DNA of 64,000 bases from Alphaproteobacteria bacterium UBA3612. GTDB taxonomy: Bacteria > Pseudomonadota > Alphaproteobacteria > Sphingomonadales > Sphingomonadaceae. Location: positions 186,001 to 250,000 of the forward strand of contig DFLT01000003.1 of NCBI GenBank assembly GCA_002375465.1. The letters are read 5' to 3'. This document shows, in pieces, positions 24,808-32,203 of the stretch. The notes beneath the pieces were generated by a model, which was not told where the DNA came from, searched no databases, and was given only the letters and a program-made list of their open reading frames with translations. Numbering within the stretch: the first letter of the stretch is position 1; each line of letters opens with the position of its first letter. The position numbers and the translations under genes are program-made.

Positions 24808-27185
24808 TAATACTCGATGCGGAAGTCGATACCGAACGTCCGCGGCAAGCTATATGTATTGGTTGCGAAATTCAGCGATCCGAAATCGATCCCGGATACG
24901 CGATACTTCTCGTTGGTCAGGTTCTTCGACCATAGTCCGATCTGCGTATCTACCCCGCCGATTTGCAGTTTCGACAGGCTGATCCGCCCATCCAGCAGGC
25001 CAATTCCGCCCGATGCGATGTCGTCATCGAACGGGGCGAAACGCGGCACGACGTTGAAATTGATCTTACTACGATAGGTGTAATCGAGCCGGGCAGAAAG
25101 ATCGCCGCCCATGACATCGTACATCGTATATTGCGCGCCCAGATTGGCGGTCGTGCTGGCAGAATAGCTGAACTGCGCTTCGTCCGACACATCGACTTCC
25201 TCGCCGATAGCAGGATCGAACACGTTGAAAGTGTCGAAATCCCGGTCGGTATAGCCCACCGAGCCGTTGATCCTGAGACCGTCGACAGGTGCCGCGTCGA
25301 ATTCCAGTTCGACGCCCGTGAAGCTAGCGCTACCGGCATTGACCGTGACGCTGGCAGCGCCGCCCGTTCCCGCCAGGAACTGGTTCAACTGCTTGTCCGT
25401 CAACTCGGCGTAGAAAACCGTACCGTTCAGACGCAGGCGACGATCGAACAGCTCCGACTTGATACCGGCCTCGTAATTGGTCACCTCCTCGGGGTCGTAA
25501 CCCGAGTTGACGGAGCGCGCATTGAAGCCGCCCGCCTTATACCCCGATGCAACGCGGCCATAGACGAGGACATCTGGTGTGGCCTGATACTGCACCGTCG
25601 CCGCATAATTGGTCGCGTCGAAAGAGCGCTCAAGATTGCGGACCAGCGATGCCGGACCGGTTTGCTCAAGCTCTTTCTTGTCCTTCGTATAGCGAAGCCC
25701 ACCGATCAGGCTCAGCTTGTCGGTTACTTCGAACGTAGCCTGTCCGAAAACGGCCTTCGATTCATTGATCGTGGAATATTCCAGCAGGTTCGTCAGGTTT
25801 GCGCCGCCCAGGCCGAGGCCGGGCACCTCGAGCACGAACGTATAGGCCTGAGGGTTGGACTCCTCCGCCTTCTCCCGGAAATAAAAGGCACCGACGACAT
25901 ATTCGAACCGATCGCCGATATTGCCGAGAATATTGAATTCCTGGCTGAACTGGTGCTGCTCGTCAAACTTGTCCGCGCCGAACAGCGAAACCGGCTGCAC
26001 GCCTGGAGTTCCCGGACTTACCACCAGACCACGCAGGCCTTCATTGCCATCCAGGTCGGTGTTGAGCGTGTCATTGTCCCACTCCCGGTAGCCGGAAATG
26101 GACCGCAGCATAAGATCGGGCGTGATATCGAGCTCTGCCGTCAACGTATGGGCGAGCGTCTTGTCCGTCACAAACGTGCCTTCAGAGCGGATGGTGTCAA
26201 TGCGATCCAGCGACGGGCCAACAAGCGGGGTTCCGCCGAAGGACGGGGAATTGCCGAAAAATTCAAGCTGATTGGGCCCAACGACCGCCAACTGGCTGGC
26301 TGGCGCAACGGCATCGGATCTTGTCCAGTCGAACGTGTAGTTCAGGCGGACTGCAGTGTCATTGTCGAACGCCACGGCGACGCGCGCTGCTTCATTATTA
26401 TAGGCGCCCGGATCCTGATCGTCCGACCTGTTTATGTCGTCGACATATCCGTCGCGTTCCTTGTGGAAATAGGATGCGGTGGCGCGAATGCCACTGTCAC
26501 CCAGATTGCCGGTATCGACGGTGACGCGTCCCTGCAGGGCATCATAATTGCCATAGCTAAGCAAGCCGCGAACACCGAATTCCTCAGAAGGTTTGCGCGT
26601 AATGAAATTCACCGCACCACCCGTGGTATTACGACCGTAAAGTGTCCCCTGAGGGCCACGCAGCACCTCGATACGTTCCAGATCGACGATATCGAAAATC
26701 GACCCGGTGGAACGTCCTACGACAACGCCATCAATGTAGACGCTGACTGGCGCATCGGCGGTCAGGATCGGCTCGGATTCGCCGATACCGCGAATGTGCA
26801 CGATCAGGTGCGATGTCGAATTCGGACCCTGCGTCGTCGTCAGGTTCGGCGCGATCGCTCCCAATTGTTCAGCAGAGGTGATGTTACGCTGCAGGATCAG
26901 GTCTGAATCGACCGCGCTGACCGCCAATGGAACACGCTGCAGCGATTCGCTGCGCTTTTCTGCAGTGATAACGATCTCCTGCAGACCACCGCGCTGCGGC
27001 GATACGGACGGATCGTCGGCCTGCTGGTTTTGCACCGCGGTGTCGCCGATGACCGCATCATCCTGAGGTGTCGTTGGCTGAGGTGTCGTTGTCGCGTCCT
27101 GCGCCGCGGCCGGCATCGCGGCCAGCGCCAGATAAACTGCCGTTCCAACTGAAAGCGCACTCATGCGCCGTGCACGATTTGTCAT
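24807..27185 (-). CDS. TonB-dependent outer-membrane receptor, first gene of side-chain operon
   Basis: A 792-residue receptor. The signal peptide is MTNRARRMSALSVGT through AMPAAAQ. The plug carries the TonB-box-like region LQEIVITAEKRSESLQ and ERIEVLRGPQGTLYGRNTTGG. The barrel ends in the aromatic C-terminus RIEY. The start at 27185 is supported by GGGGAGAGATA just upstream; an extended frame to 27224 has no signal. As the first gene of a catabolic operon of about 13.7 kb it probably imports the hydrophobic substrate. The gap 27186-27382 is shared with the divergent CoA ligase. Confidence 0.92.
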   Translation of the reverse strand: MTNRARRMSALSVGTAVYLALAAMPAAAQDATTTPQPTTPQDDAVIGDTAVQNQQADDPSVSPQRGGLQEIVITAEKRSESLQRVPLAVSAVDSDLILQRNITSAEQLGAIAPNLTTTQGPNSTSHLIVHIRGIGESEPILTADAPVSVYIDGVVVGRSTGSIFDIVDLERIEVLRGPQGTLYGRNTTGGAVNFITRKPSEEFGVRGLLSYGNYDALQGRVTVDTGNLGDSGIRATASYFHKERDGYVDDINRSDDQDPGAYNNEAARVAVAFDNDTAVRLNYTFDWTRSDAVAPASQLAVVGPNQLEFFGNSPSFGGTPLVGPSLDRIDTIRSEGTFVTDKTLAHTLTAELDITPDLMLRSISGYREWDNDTLNTDLDGNEGLRGLVVSPGTPGVQPVSLFGADKFDEQHQFSQEFNILGNIGDRFEYVVGAFYFREKAEESNPQAYTFVLEVPGLGLGGANLTNLLEYSTINESKAVFGQATFEVTDKLSLIGGLRYTKDKKELEQTGPASLVRNLERSFDATNYAATVQYQATPDVLVYGRVASGYKAGGFNARSVNSGYDPEEVTNYEAGIKSELFDRRLRLNGTVFYAELTDKQLNQFLAGTGGAASVTVNAGSASFTGVELEFDAAPVDGLRINGSVGYTDRDFDTFNVFDPAIGEEVDVSDEAQFSYSASTTANLGAQYTMYDVMGGDLSARLDYTYRSKINFNVVPRFAPFDDDIASGGIGLLDGRISLSKLQIGGVDTQIGLWSKNLTNEKYRVSGIDFGSLNFATNTYSLPRTFGIDFRIEY

Positions 27186-27382
27186 TATCTCTCCCCACCC
27201 GAATTTGTTTTCTCTGCTCCGCACGGGCCGGCGTCGCGAAAGCAGTATCCTAGGGGAAGGATGTCGCCGGGTGTGGCCGACGGATGTTCGAATCTCCGCA
27301 TCTATGTTCCAATCGAATCATCAAGTGGCCGAGCGGAGCTGTGGACGTTGCTGTTCGCCGGTTGTCGGGGGATAGTGACTGC

Positions 27383-29089
27383 ATGCAAAGTCCATCTTCC
27401 GAAGAGCAGATTTCTGCTTCGACATGGCCAGACCCCGCCAGGGATCAGCTGACCGCCCCCGGTGCGCCGTTCGAACTTCACGAAATTACCCTGGACGGCC
27501 GACGCCTGCGCGCATTTCGCAACGCCCCCCGCTCGCTCGGCACGATCTTTCAGGAGGCGGCCTGCCATGGAGACCGGATCTGTCTGACGGGGCTGGATTA
27601 TTCGCTGACTTATGCGGAAGTGCTGCGGCGCGCGGCCATTCTTAAGGGGGAACTGGAGGCGGCAGGACTCGCGCAGGGCATGCGTTGCGCCGTCGCCATG
27701 CACAACAGGCCAGAATGGGTGATCGGCTTCATTGCCATCGCGGCCCTCGGCGCCACCCCCGTCCTCATCAATTACAGGGCCTCTCCCGCCGAACTGGCAA
27801 GTGCCATAGCGGAAACCGAATCGGCTGGCCTGATCGCCGAACCGGAAATAGTCGCCAGACTGGCACCCGATTCGGTGGTACGCGAACGTCTTTGGCTGAC
27901 CGCCGGATCGGATGTTTTTCCAAAAGCTGCGGTGCTTCCGGATCTTTTCGAAAGCGCAGCGGCGCCTGCTCTGGATCCCGTTATCCAGGAGCCGGAAGAT
28001 GAAGGTGTTATTATCTTCACGTCCGGTACGTCGGGCCATCCAAAGGGCGCGCTGATCTCACATCTCGCGTTGATGAACATGGCGGCTGCTATCGACTATG
28101 CGACGCTTTACGGTGCCGCACAGGCGGGCATGGATATCGCGGCGCTGGCAAAAATGGCGGCACAGTCGCAGCCCAGCGCCATGCTGGTCTTCCCCCTGTT
28201 CCATACGGCCGGCGTGATCGCCGTCCTGCTGCCAAATCTGCGGCGCGGCGGAAAGATGGTGATGCTGGAACGCTGGCGGGTAGAGGATGCTCTCACGCTG
28301 CTGGAGCGAGAGAAGGTCAGTGGCTTTTCCGGAAGCCCCGCGATGCTGTGGGACCTGCTGAAGGCAGAGCGGAAGGACCGGGATCTTTCCAGCCTTAGAT
28401 TCCTGTCGATCGGGGGCCAGGGCATCAGCATGCGGCTGCTCGACGAATTGCGGGCCGGCTTTCCCGGACTGTCCGTCGGCATCGGCTATGGTCAGACCGA
28501 AACGGGTTCGGTGAACGGCATTAGTGGCGCGAACCTGATACAGCGGCCAACGGCCACTGGTCGTCCCCTGCCCATCGTTGATCTGCGCATCGTCGACGAG
28601 GAATATGCCGATGTCCCGCCCGGCGAGGTCGGCGAGATTTTGGTCGGGGGAGTGACGACCATGCGCGGCTATTGCCGCCGCCCCGCGGAAACCGCGGAGG
28701 TGATGCACGACGGGTACATCGCCACCGGTGACCTCGGCCGCATCGACGAGGACGGTTACCTTCACATTTCAGACCGCAAGAAGAACATCGTCCTGTGCGG
28801 GGGCGAAAATATCGGCTGCGGAGAGGTCGAGGATGCGGCCGTCAGCCATCCCGAGGTCGAACAGGCCGTGGCCTTTGGCCGCCCCGACGACCGGCTCGGC
28901 GAAACGCTGCACCTTGCGATCATTCCCGCAGACGGCTGCGATCCCGACCCGGAGGCGGTTCAGGCGCATATCGGCGGCCAGCTTGCCCGCTACAAAATAC
29001 CGCGCTCGGTCCACCGCGTGGACGGTTTCCCGATGAATGCCATGGGCAAGGCGGACCGCCGCGCTTTGGCAGCAAAGTTCAAGGAGTAG
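27383..29089 (+). CDS. AMP-forming acyl-CoA synthetase
   Basis: A 568-residue class I adenylate-forming ligase. Motifs are IIFTSGTSGHPKGALISH, GIGYGQTETGSVNG, ATGDLGRIDEDGYLHISD, RKKNIVLCGGENI and C-terminal MNAMGKADRRAL with the catalytic Lys. I take ATG 27383 as the start because residues before it (from 27284) are low-similarity leader, and GGGGGA lies upstream. It is followed after 5 bases by an amidohydrolase and then a Rieske oxygenase gene in the same operon. The acid it activates is not identifiable from motifs. Confidence 0.88.
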   Translation: MQSPSSEEQISASTWPDPARDQLTAPGAPFELHEITLDGRRLRAFRNAPRSLGTIFQEAACHGDRICLTGLDYSLTYAEVLRRAAILKGELEAAGLAQGMRCAVAMHNRPEWVIGFIAIAALGATPVLINYRASPAELASAIAETESAGLIAEPEIVARLAPDSVVRERLWLTAGSDVFPKAAVLPDLFESAAAPALDPVIQEPEDEGVIIFTSGTSGHPKGALISHLALMNMAAAIDYATLYGAAQAGMDIAALAKMAAQSQPSAMLVFPLFHTAGVIAVLLPNLRRGGKMVMLERWRVEDALTLLEREKVSGFSGSPAMLWDLLKAERKDRDLSSLRFLSIGGQGISMRLLDELRAGFPGLSVGIGYGQTETGSVNGISGANLIQRPTATGRPLPIVDLRIVDEEYADVPPGEVGEILVGGVTTMRGYCRRPAETAEVMHDGYIATGDLGRIDEDGYLHISDRKKNIVLCGGENIGCGEVEDAAVSHPEVEQAVAFGRPDDRLGETLHLAIIPADGCDPDPEAVQAHIGGQLARYKIPRSVHRVDGFPMNAMGKADRRALAAKFKE

Positions 29090-29094
29090 CCCAA

Positions 29095-29976
29095 ATGGCG
29101 TTCCCCACAGATGTTCGCGTGATCGATACCCTGCTGGGCATTCCCGTCAGCGAGACGAATTCCGAATGGTACGAAGCGTTCAAGCCACTGCTGATGGACC
29201 AGGAAAGCCGCGATCAATTCGCGATGCCGGCCCAGTACATGTTCAAGGATGTGCCGAAGGCAAAGGGCGTCGACGATTATGCCGCCTATACGATCGAGCA
29301 GATGGATGCCCACAATATCGCGGTTGCCCTGACGGGCGTTGACGACGGCTCCCCCGTCCTCGACGCCGCCAAGCGTTTTCCCGGTCGCTTCGCATTCGAC
29401 CTGCCGATCAATCCCAATCGCGGCATGGAGGAGGTGCGGAAGATACGCCGCCTGCATAATGATGTCGGGTTAAGCAGTGTGTCCGTCTTTCCCTGCGGCC
29501 TGAACCCGCAGGTGCCGATCGACGACCGCAAGATGTACCCGATCTATGCGACCTGCGTTGAGCTTGACCTGCCGATCTTCGTCAATGTCGGCGTGCCAGG
29601 CCCGCGCGTGCCGATGTTTCCGCAACATGTAGAGCGCGTGGACGAGGTCTGCTGGTTCTTTCCCGACCTGGTTTTCGTGATGCGTCATGGCGCAGAACCT
29701 TGGGAGGATCTGGCGATAAAGCTGATGCTGAAATACCCGAACCTCTATTATGCGACCAGCGCCTTTGCGCCGAAGCACTACCCGAAGGCGATCATCGACT
29801 ACGCAAACACGCGCGGCGCCGACAAGATCATCTATGCCGGCTATTTCCCGGCGGGCCTCTCCCTCGAACGCATTTTCCGCGAACTGCGCGATGTTCCCTT
29901 CAAGGACGAGGTGTGGCCCAAATTCCTGCGCGACAATGCGGCGCGCATCCTGAAAATCGATCCGGAGACGCTATGA
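29095..29976 (+). CDS. amidohydrolase-2 family protein lacking most metal ligands
   Basis: A 293-residue protein with the amidohydrolase (COG2159) scaffold: VIDTLLGIPVSETNS at the start, then a region corresponding to the PDLxxVxxHGG...PW block (PDLVFVMRHGAEPW), YPNLYYATSAFAP and IIYAGYFPAG. The HxH near the N-terminus is missing (no His in the first 70 residues), the strand-4 His position reads PIFVNVG, and the late Asp of GSDYP-type loops reads AGYFP. Only the His of MRHGAEPW remains, so catalysis by the usual metal mechanism is doubtful. The ATG at 29095 has AAGGAG upstream. It overlaps the Rieske gene (ATGATGA). Confidence 0.8.
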   Translation: MAFPTDVRVIDTLLGIPVSETNSEWYEAFKPLLMDQESRDQFAMPAQYMFKDVPKAKGVDDYAAYTIEQMDAHNIAVALTGVDDGSPVLDAAKRFPGRFAFDLPINPNRGMEEVRKIRRLHNDVGLSSVSVFPCGLNPQVPIDDRKMYPIYATCVELDLPIFVNVGVPGPRVPMFPQHVERVDEVCWFFPDLVFVMRHGAEPWEDLAIKLMLKYPNLYYATSAFAPKHYPKAIIDYANTRGADKIIYAGYFPAGLSLERIFRELRDVPFKDEVWPKFLRDNAARILKIDPETL

Positions 29977-30974
29977 TGACAGCTACAGCTAAACGCACGC
30001 TGAGCGCAGAAGAACGCGGCATCACCCTTCCTTTGCCCTTTGGCTGGTACGTCGTCGAATATGGCGAGGATCTTGCCGTCGGTGAGGTGAAGGCGATCCG
30101 CTACTTCGGCAAGGAACTGGTGCTCTGGCGCGGCGAGGACGGCCAGGCCCGCATGCTGGACGCCTATTGCCGTCATCTGGGCGCGCATCTGGGTCATGGC
30201 GGCCGGGTCGAAGGCAATGCCGTCGTTTGTCCGTTTCACGCCTGGGCCTATGACGAGCGTGGAACGGTCGTCGACATCCCCTATTCCAAATCGATCCCGC
30301 CCCAGGTGAAGCGTCCCTGCATGCGGACCTGGCCGGTGGTCGAGCGTAACCGGCTGATCTGGGCGTGGTACCATCCGGAAGGCGCGGACCCCATGTGGGA
30401 AGTCGAAACGCTGCCTGAGGCCACGGACCCGTCCTGGTCGGAGTGGCAGCGCCGCGAATGGCACGTCAACGTGCACATTCAGGATATGGCCGAAAACGGC
30501 GCCGACACGGCGCATTTCCGCTACACCCACGGCACGGCGGACTTCCCCGACCAGAAGACCGAATTTGACGGCCATGTCCTCCGCACGCTGATCTCCGCCA
30601 AGATGGAAACGCCGCGCGGCACGGTGGATGGTGCTATCCGCGCCGTCAGCGTGGGACCGGGTCAGTCATGGACCCGCTTTACCGGCATTTCCGAAACGCT
30701 GCTGATCGCGGCCGTTACGCCGGTGGATATCGACATGGTACATGTCCGCTTCAACTTCTCGCAGCCGAAGGAACAGGCAGAAGGACCTGGCGCGCGCGTC
30801 GCTGCGGCGATCATCGCCGACGTCAACAAGCAGCTGGAACAGGACAAGCGCATCTGGGAGCACAAGATCTATGAACCGCGCCCGATCCTGTGCCAGGGCG
30901 ACGGCGAAATCGACCGGTGGCGGCGTTTCTATTCGCAATTCTATGCCGAACCAAAGCGCGAACAGGCTGCCTGA
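29973..30974 (+). CDS. KshA-like Rieske non-haem iron oxygenase
   Basis: A 333-residue oxygenase component. The Rieske cluster is Cys66-x-His68-x17-Cys86-x2-His89. The mononuclear iron motif is NGADTAHFRYTH, with Asn175, Asp178, His181 and His186, and a likely carboxylate at Asp291 in EQDKRIWEH. This is the KshA/DAF-36/VanA type rather than the ring-hydroxylating dioxygenase alpha-subunit type. It needs a separate reductase, not present in the window. It starts within the amidohydrolase stop (ATGATGA), so CoA ligase, amidohydrolase and oxygenase are one operon. Steroid or terpenoid hydroxylation is the favoured role. Confidence 0.88.
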   Translation: MMTATAKRTLSAEERGITLPLPFGWYVVEYGEDLAVGEVKAIRYFGKELVLWRGEDGQARMLDAYCRHLGAHLGHGGRVEGNAVVCPFHAWAYDERGTVVDIPYSKSIPPQVKRPCMRTWPVVERNRLIWAWYHPEGADPMWEVETLPEATDPSWSEWQRREWHVNVHIQDMAENGADTAHFRYTHGTADFPDQKTEFDGHVLRTLISAKMETPRGTVDGAIRAVSVGPGQSWTRFTGISETLLIAAVTPVDIDMVHVRFNFSQPKEQAEGPGARVAAAIIADVNKQLEQDKRIWEHKIYEPRPILCQGDGEIDRWRRFYSQFYAEPKREQAA

Positions 30975-30988
30975 ACCACGTGCAGCAG

Positions 30989-31029
30989 GTGGGGAAGTTC
31001 GACGGCGGCCTACCGTCCCGCTTCCCCAC
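30989..31029. terminator. stem-loop between converging genes
   Basis: GTGGGGAAG (30989-30997) and CTTCCCCAC (31021-31029) form a perfect 9-bp stem in the 60-base gap between the Rieske gene and the converging AraC gene. There is no T-run on either strand, so termination is plausible but unproven. Confidence 0.45.
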
Positions 31030-31034
31030 ATCCG

Positions 31035-31880
31035 TTAGTTGAGTACGGGCTGCTCGCTGCGGAAGCGTCCGGGGGTTGTCCCCATGGATTTGCGAAAGGC
31101 CAGAGAAAAACTGCTCGTCGACGAGAACCCGAGCGTCGCGGCGATCTGCTTCAGCGGCTGATTGCCAGACCGCAGCAGCATGCAGGCGCGTTGCAACCGC
31201 ACCTCCTCCACGAACTGGTGTACGGTGCGGCCGGTGGTGCGCTTGAAGGTACGGACCAGATGGCCCGGGCTCACCTCTGCAATGGATGCCAGGTCCGCAA
31301 TCCGGACGCGTTGACCCTCCGCCGCGTAGACGAACTCCTCGATCCGCTTCAACTGCCAGGATGCGAGCGTTCCGGTATATTGCTTCAGCCGGACCTTCGC
31401 CGCCTCGAAATAACGTCGTATGTCCACCTGCAGGGCGGTGGCGAGCCCGTCGACGAGGATATCGCTGCCAAAACCTGGACAGCTTGCCTCGCTGCTCAGG
31501 CGCTGCATCGCGCTCCAGATGTTGGTATCGCGGACATCGCCGCACATCGCCAGAAAGCGCTGGTCCGCAGGATCGAAATTCGCTGGCAGGAAACCCTCCG
31601 GCATGGTGCAGACGGATAAATGGCGATCGCCGCCGGGACCGGTGGCGCTGATCGAGGCGCCGGCCGGAACGAACATCAACTTTCCCATAGCGATCATGCG
31701 ACTTCGCGCATTGTCAGTATAATAATATCCGACGGAACTTCGCGGTAGATCGGAACAAAGTGCAAGGAGGTCATGGCCCGGCGAGCGGGTATGATTGGAT
31801 GGGCGCTCATATTGATACGTATATACGTGTATACGCGCCCGGTCAGTTACGAGCTCGGATAGCGTCCGGCCTGCTGCCAT
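31035..31880 (-). CDS. AraC-family transcriptional regulator
   Basis: A 281-residue regulator. The N-terminal ligand or dimerisation domain is followed by two helix-turn-helix units in the last 100 residues: IADLASIAEVSPGHLVRTFK, and KQIAATLGFSSTSSFSLAFR then TPGRFR. GGGAGGA lies 7 bases before the ATG at 31880, so I reject the longer frame to 31925. It is divergent from a TonB receptor gene across 323 bases and probably controls that receptor and the following SDR, and possibly itself. Confidence 0.88.
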   Translation of the reverse strand: MAAGRTLSELVTDRARIHVYTYQYERPSNHTRSPGHDLLALCSDLPRSSVGYYYTDNARSRMIAMGKLMFVPAGASISATGPGGDRHLSVCTMPEGFLPANFDPADQRFLAMCGDVRDTNIWSAMQRLSSEASCPGFGSDILVDGLATALQVDIRRYFEAAKVRLKQYTGTLASWQLKRIEEFVYAAEGQRVRIADLASIAEVSPGHLVRTFKRTTGRTVHQFVEEVRLQRACMLLRSGNQPLKQIAATLGFSSTSSFSLAFRKSMGTTPGRFRSEQPVLN

Positions 31881-32203
31881 TACTGTTCCTCCCAAAGACC
31901 CATCTTTTTGCGGACCTGGGGTCATCTATAGCCGATCCCGGCATCCTCGCCACCATTGAAATTAAGCATATGCGTAGCAACCAGTGCCGATGGTTGCGCA
32001 AGTCGTTAGTACCGGAGCAAGCGTCCCATCGCGCAGTTTTTCAGGCCAGAGCGACGCAACGTTGTAAAATCATCACAATGCGTAGGCATCTTGCCCGTGT
32101 TGTACGCGAACATGGTTGACCGGGATAAAAGTTTCTCGCATTGCGTCGCGGCACAAAAAGACGACCGGCCGGGTGCCGGCTATTTTCTTGAGGGGATAAC
32201 ATC
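31881..32203. promoter_or_regulatory. AraC/TonB-receptor divergent control region
   Basis: This 323-base non-coding stretch holds a perfect inverted repeat GCAACCA-N7-TGGTTGC (31977-31997), a direct repeat ATGCGTAG at 31970-31977 and 32078-32085, and a small GC-rich hairpin CCGGC/GCCGG (32165-32179) followed by TATTTTCTT just before the receptor's GAGGGG. The repeats are candidate AraC sites. The hairpin could affect leader readthrough. No convincing -35/-10 pair was found. Confidence 0.4.

Noticed and set aside
24963..26906. A 647-codon open frame on the plus strand opposite the TonB receptor
   Set aside because: It is entirely antisense to a receptor with all family motifs. Long antisense frames are expected in GC-rich codon-biased DNA, and the translation matches no family I know.
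31811..31840. AT-rich palindrome CGTATATACG with a flanking GTATACG
   Set aside because: It lies inside the AraC coding sequence, upstream of no start site, and encodes ordinary residues. A regulatory role cannot be supported.
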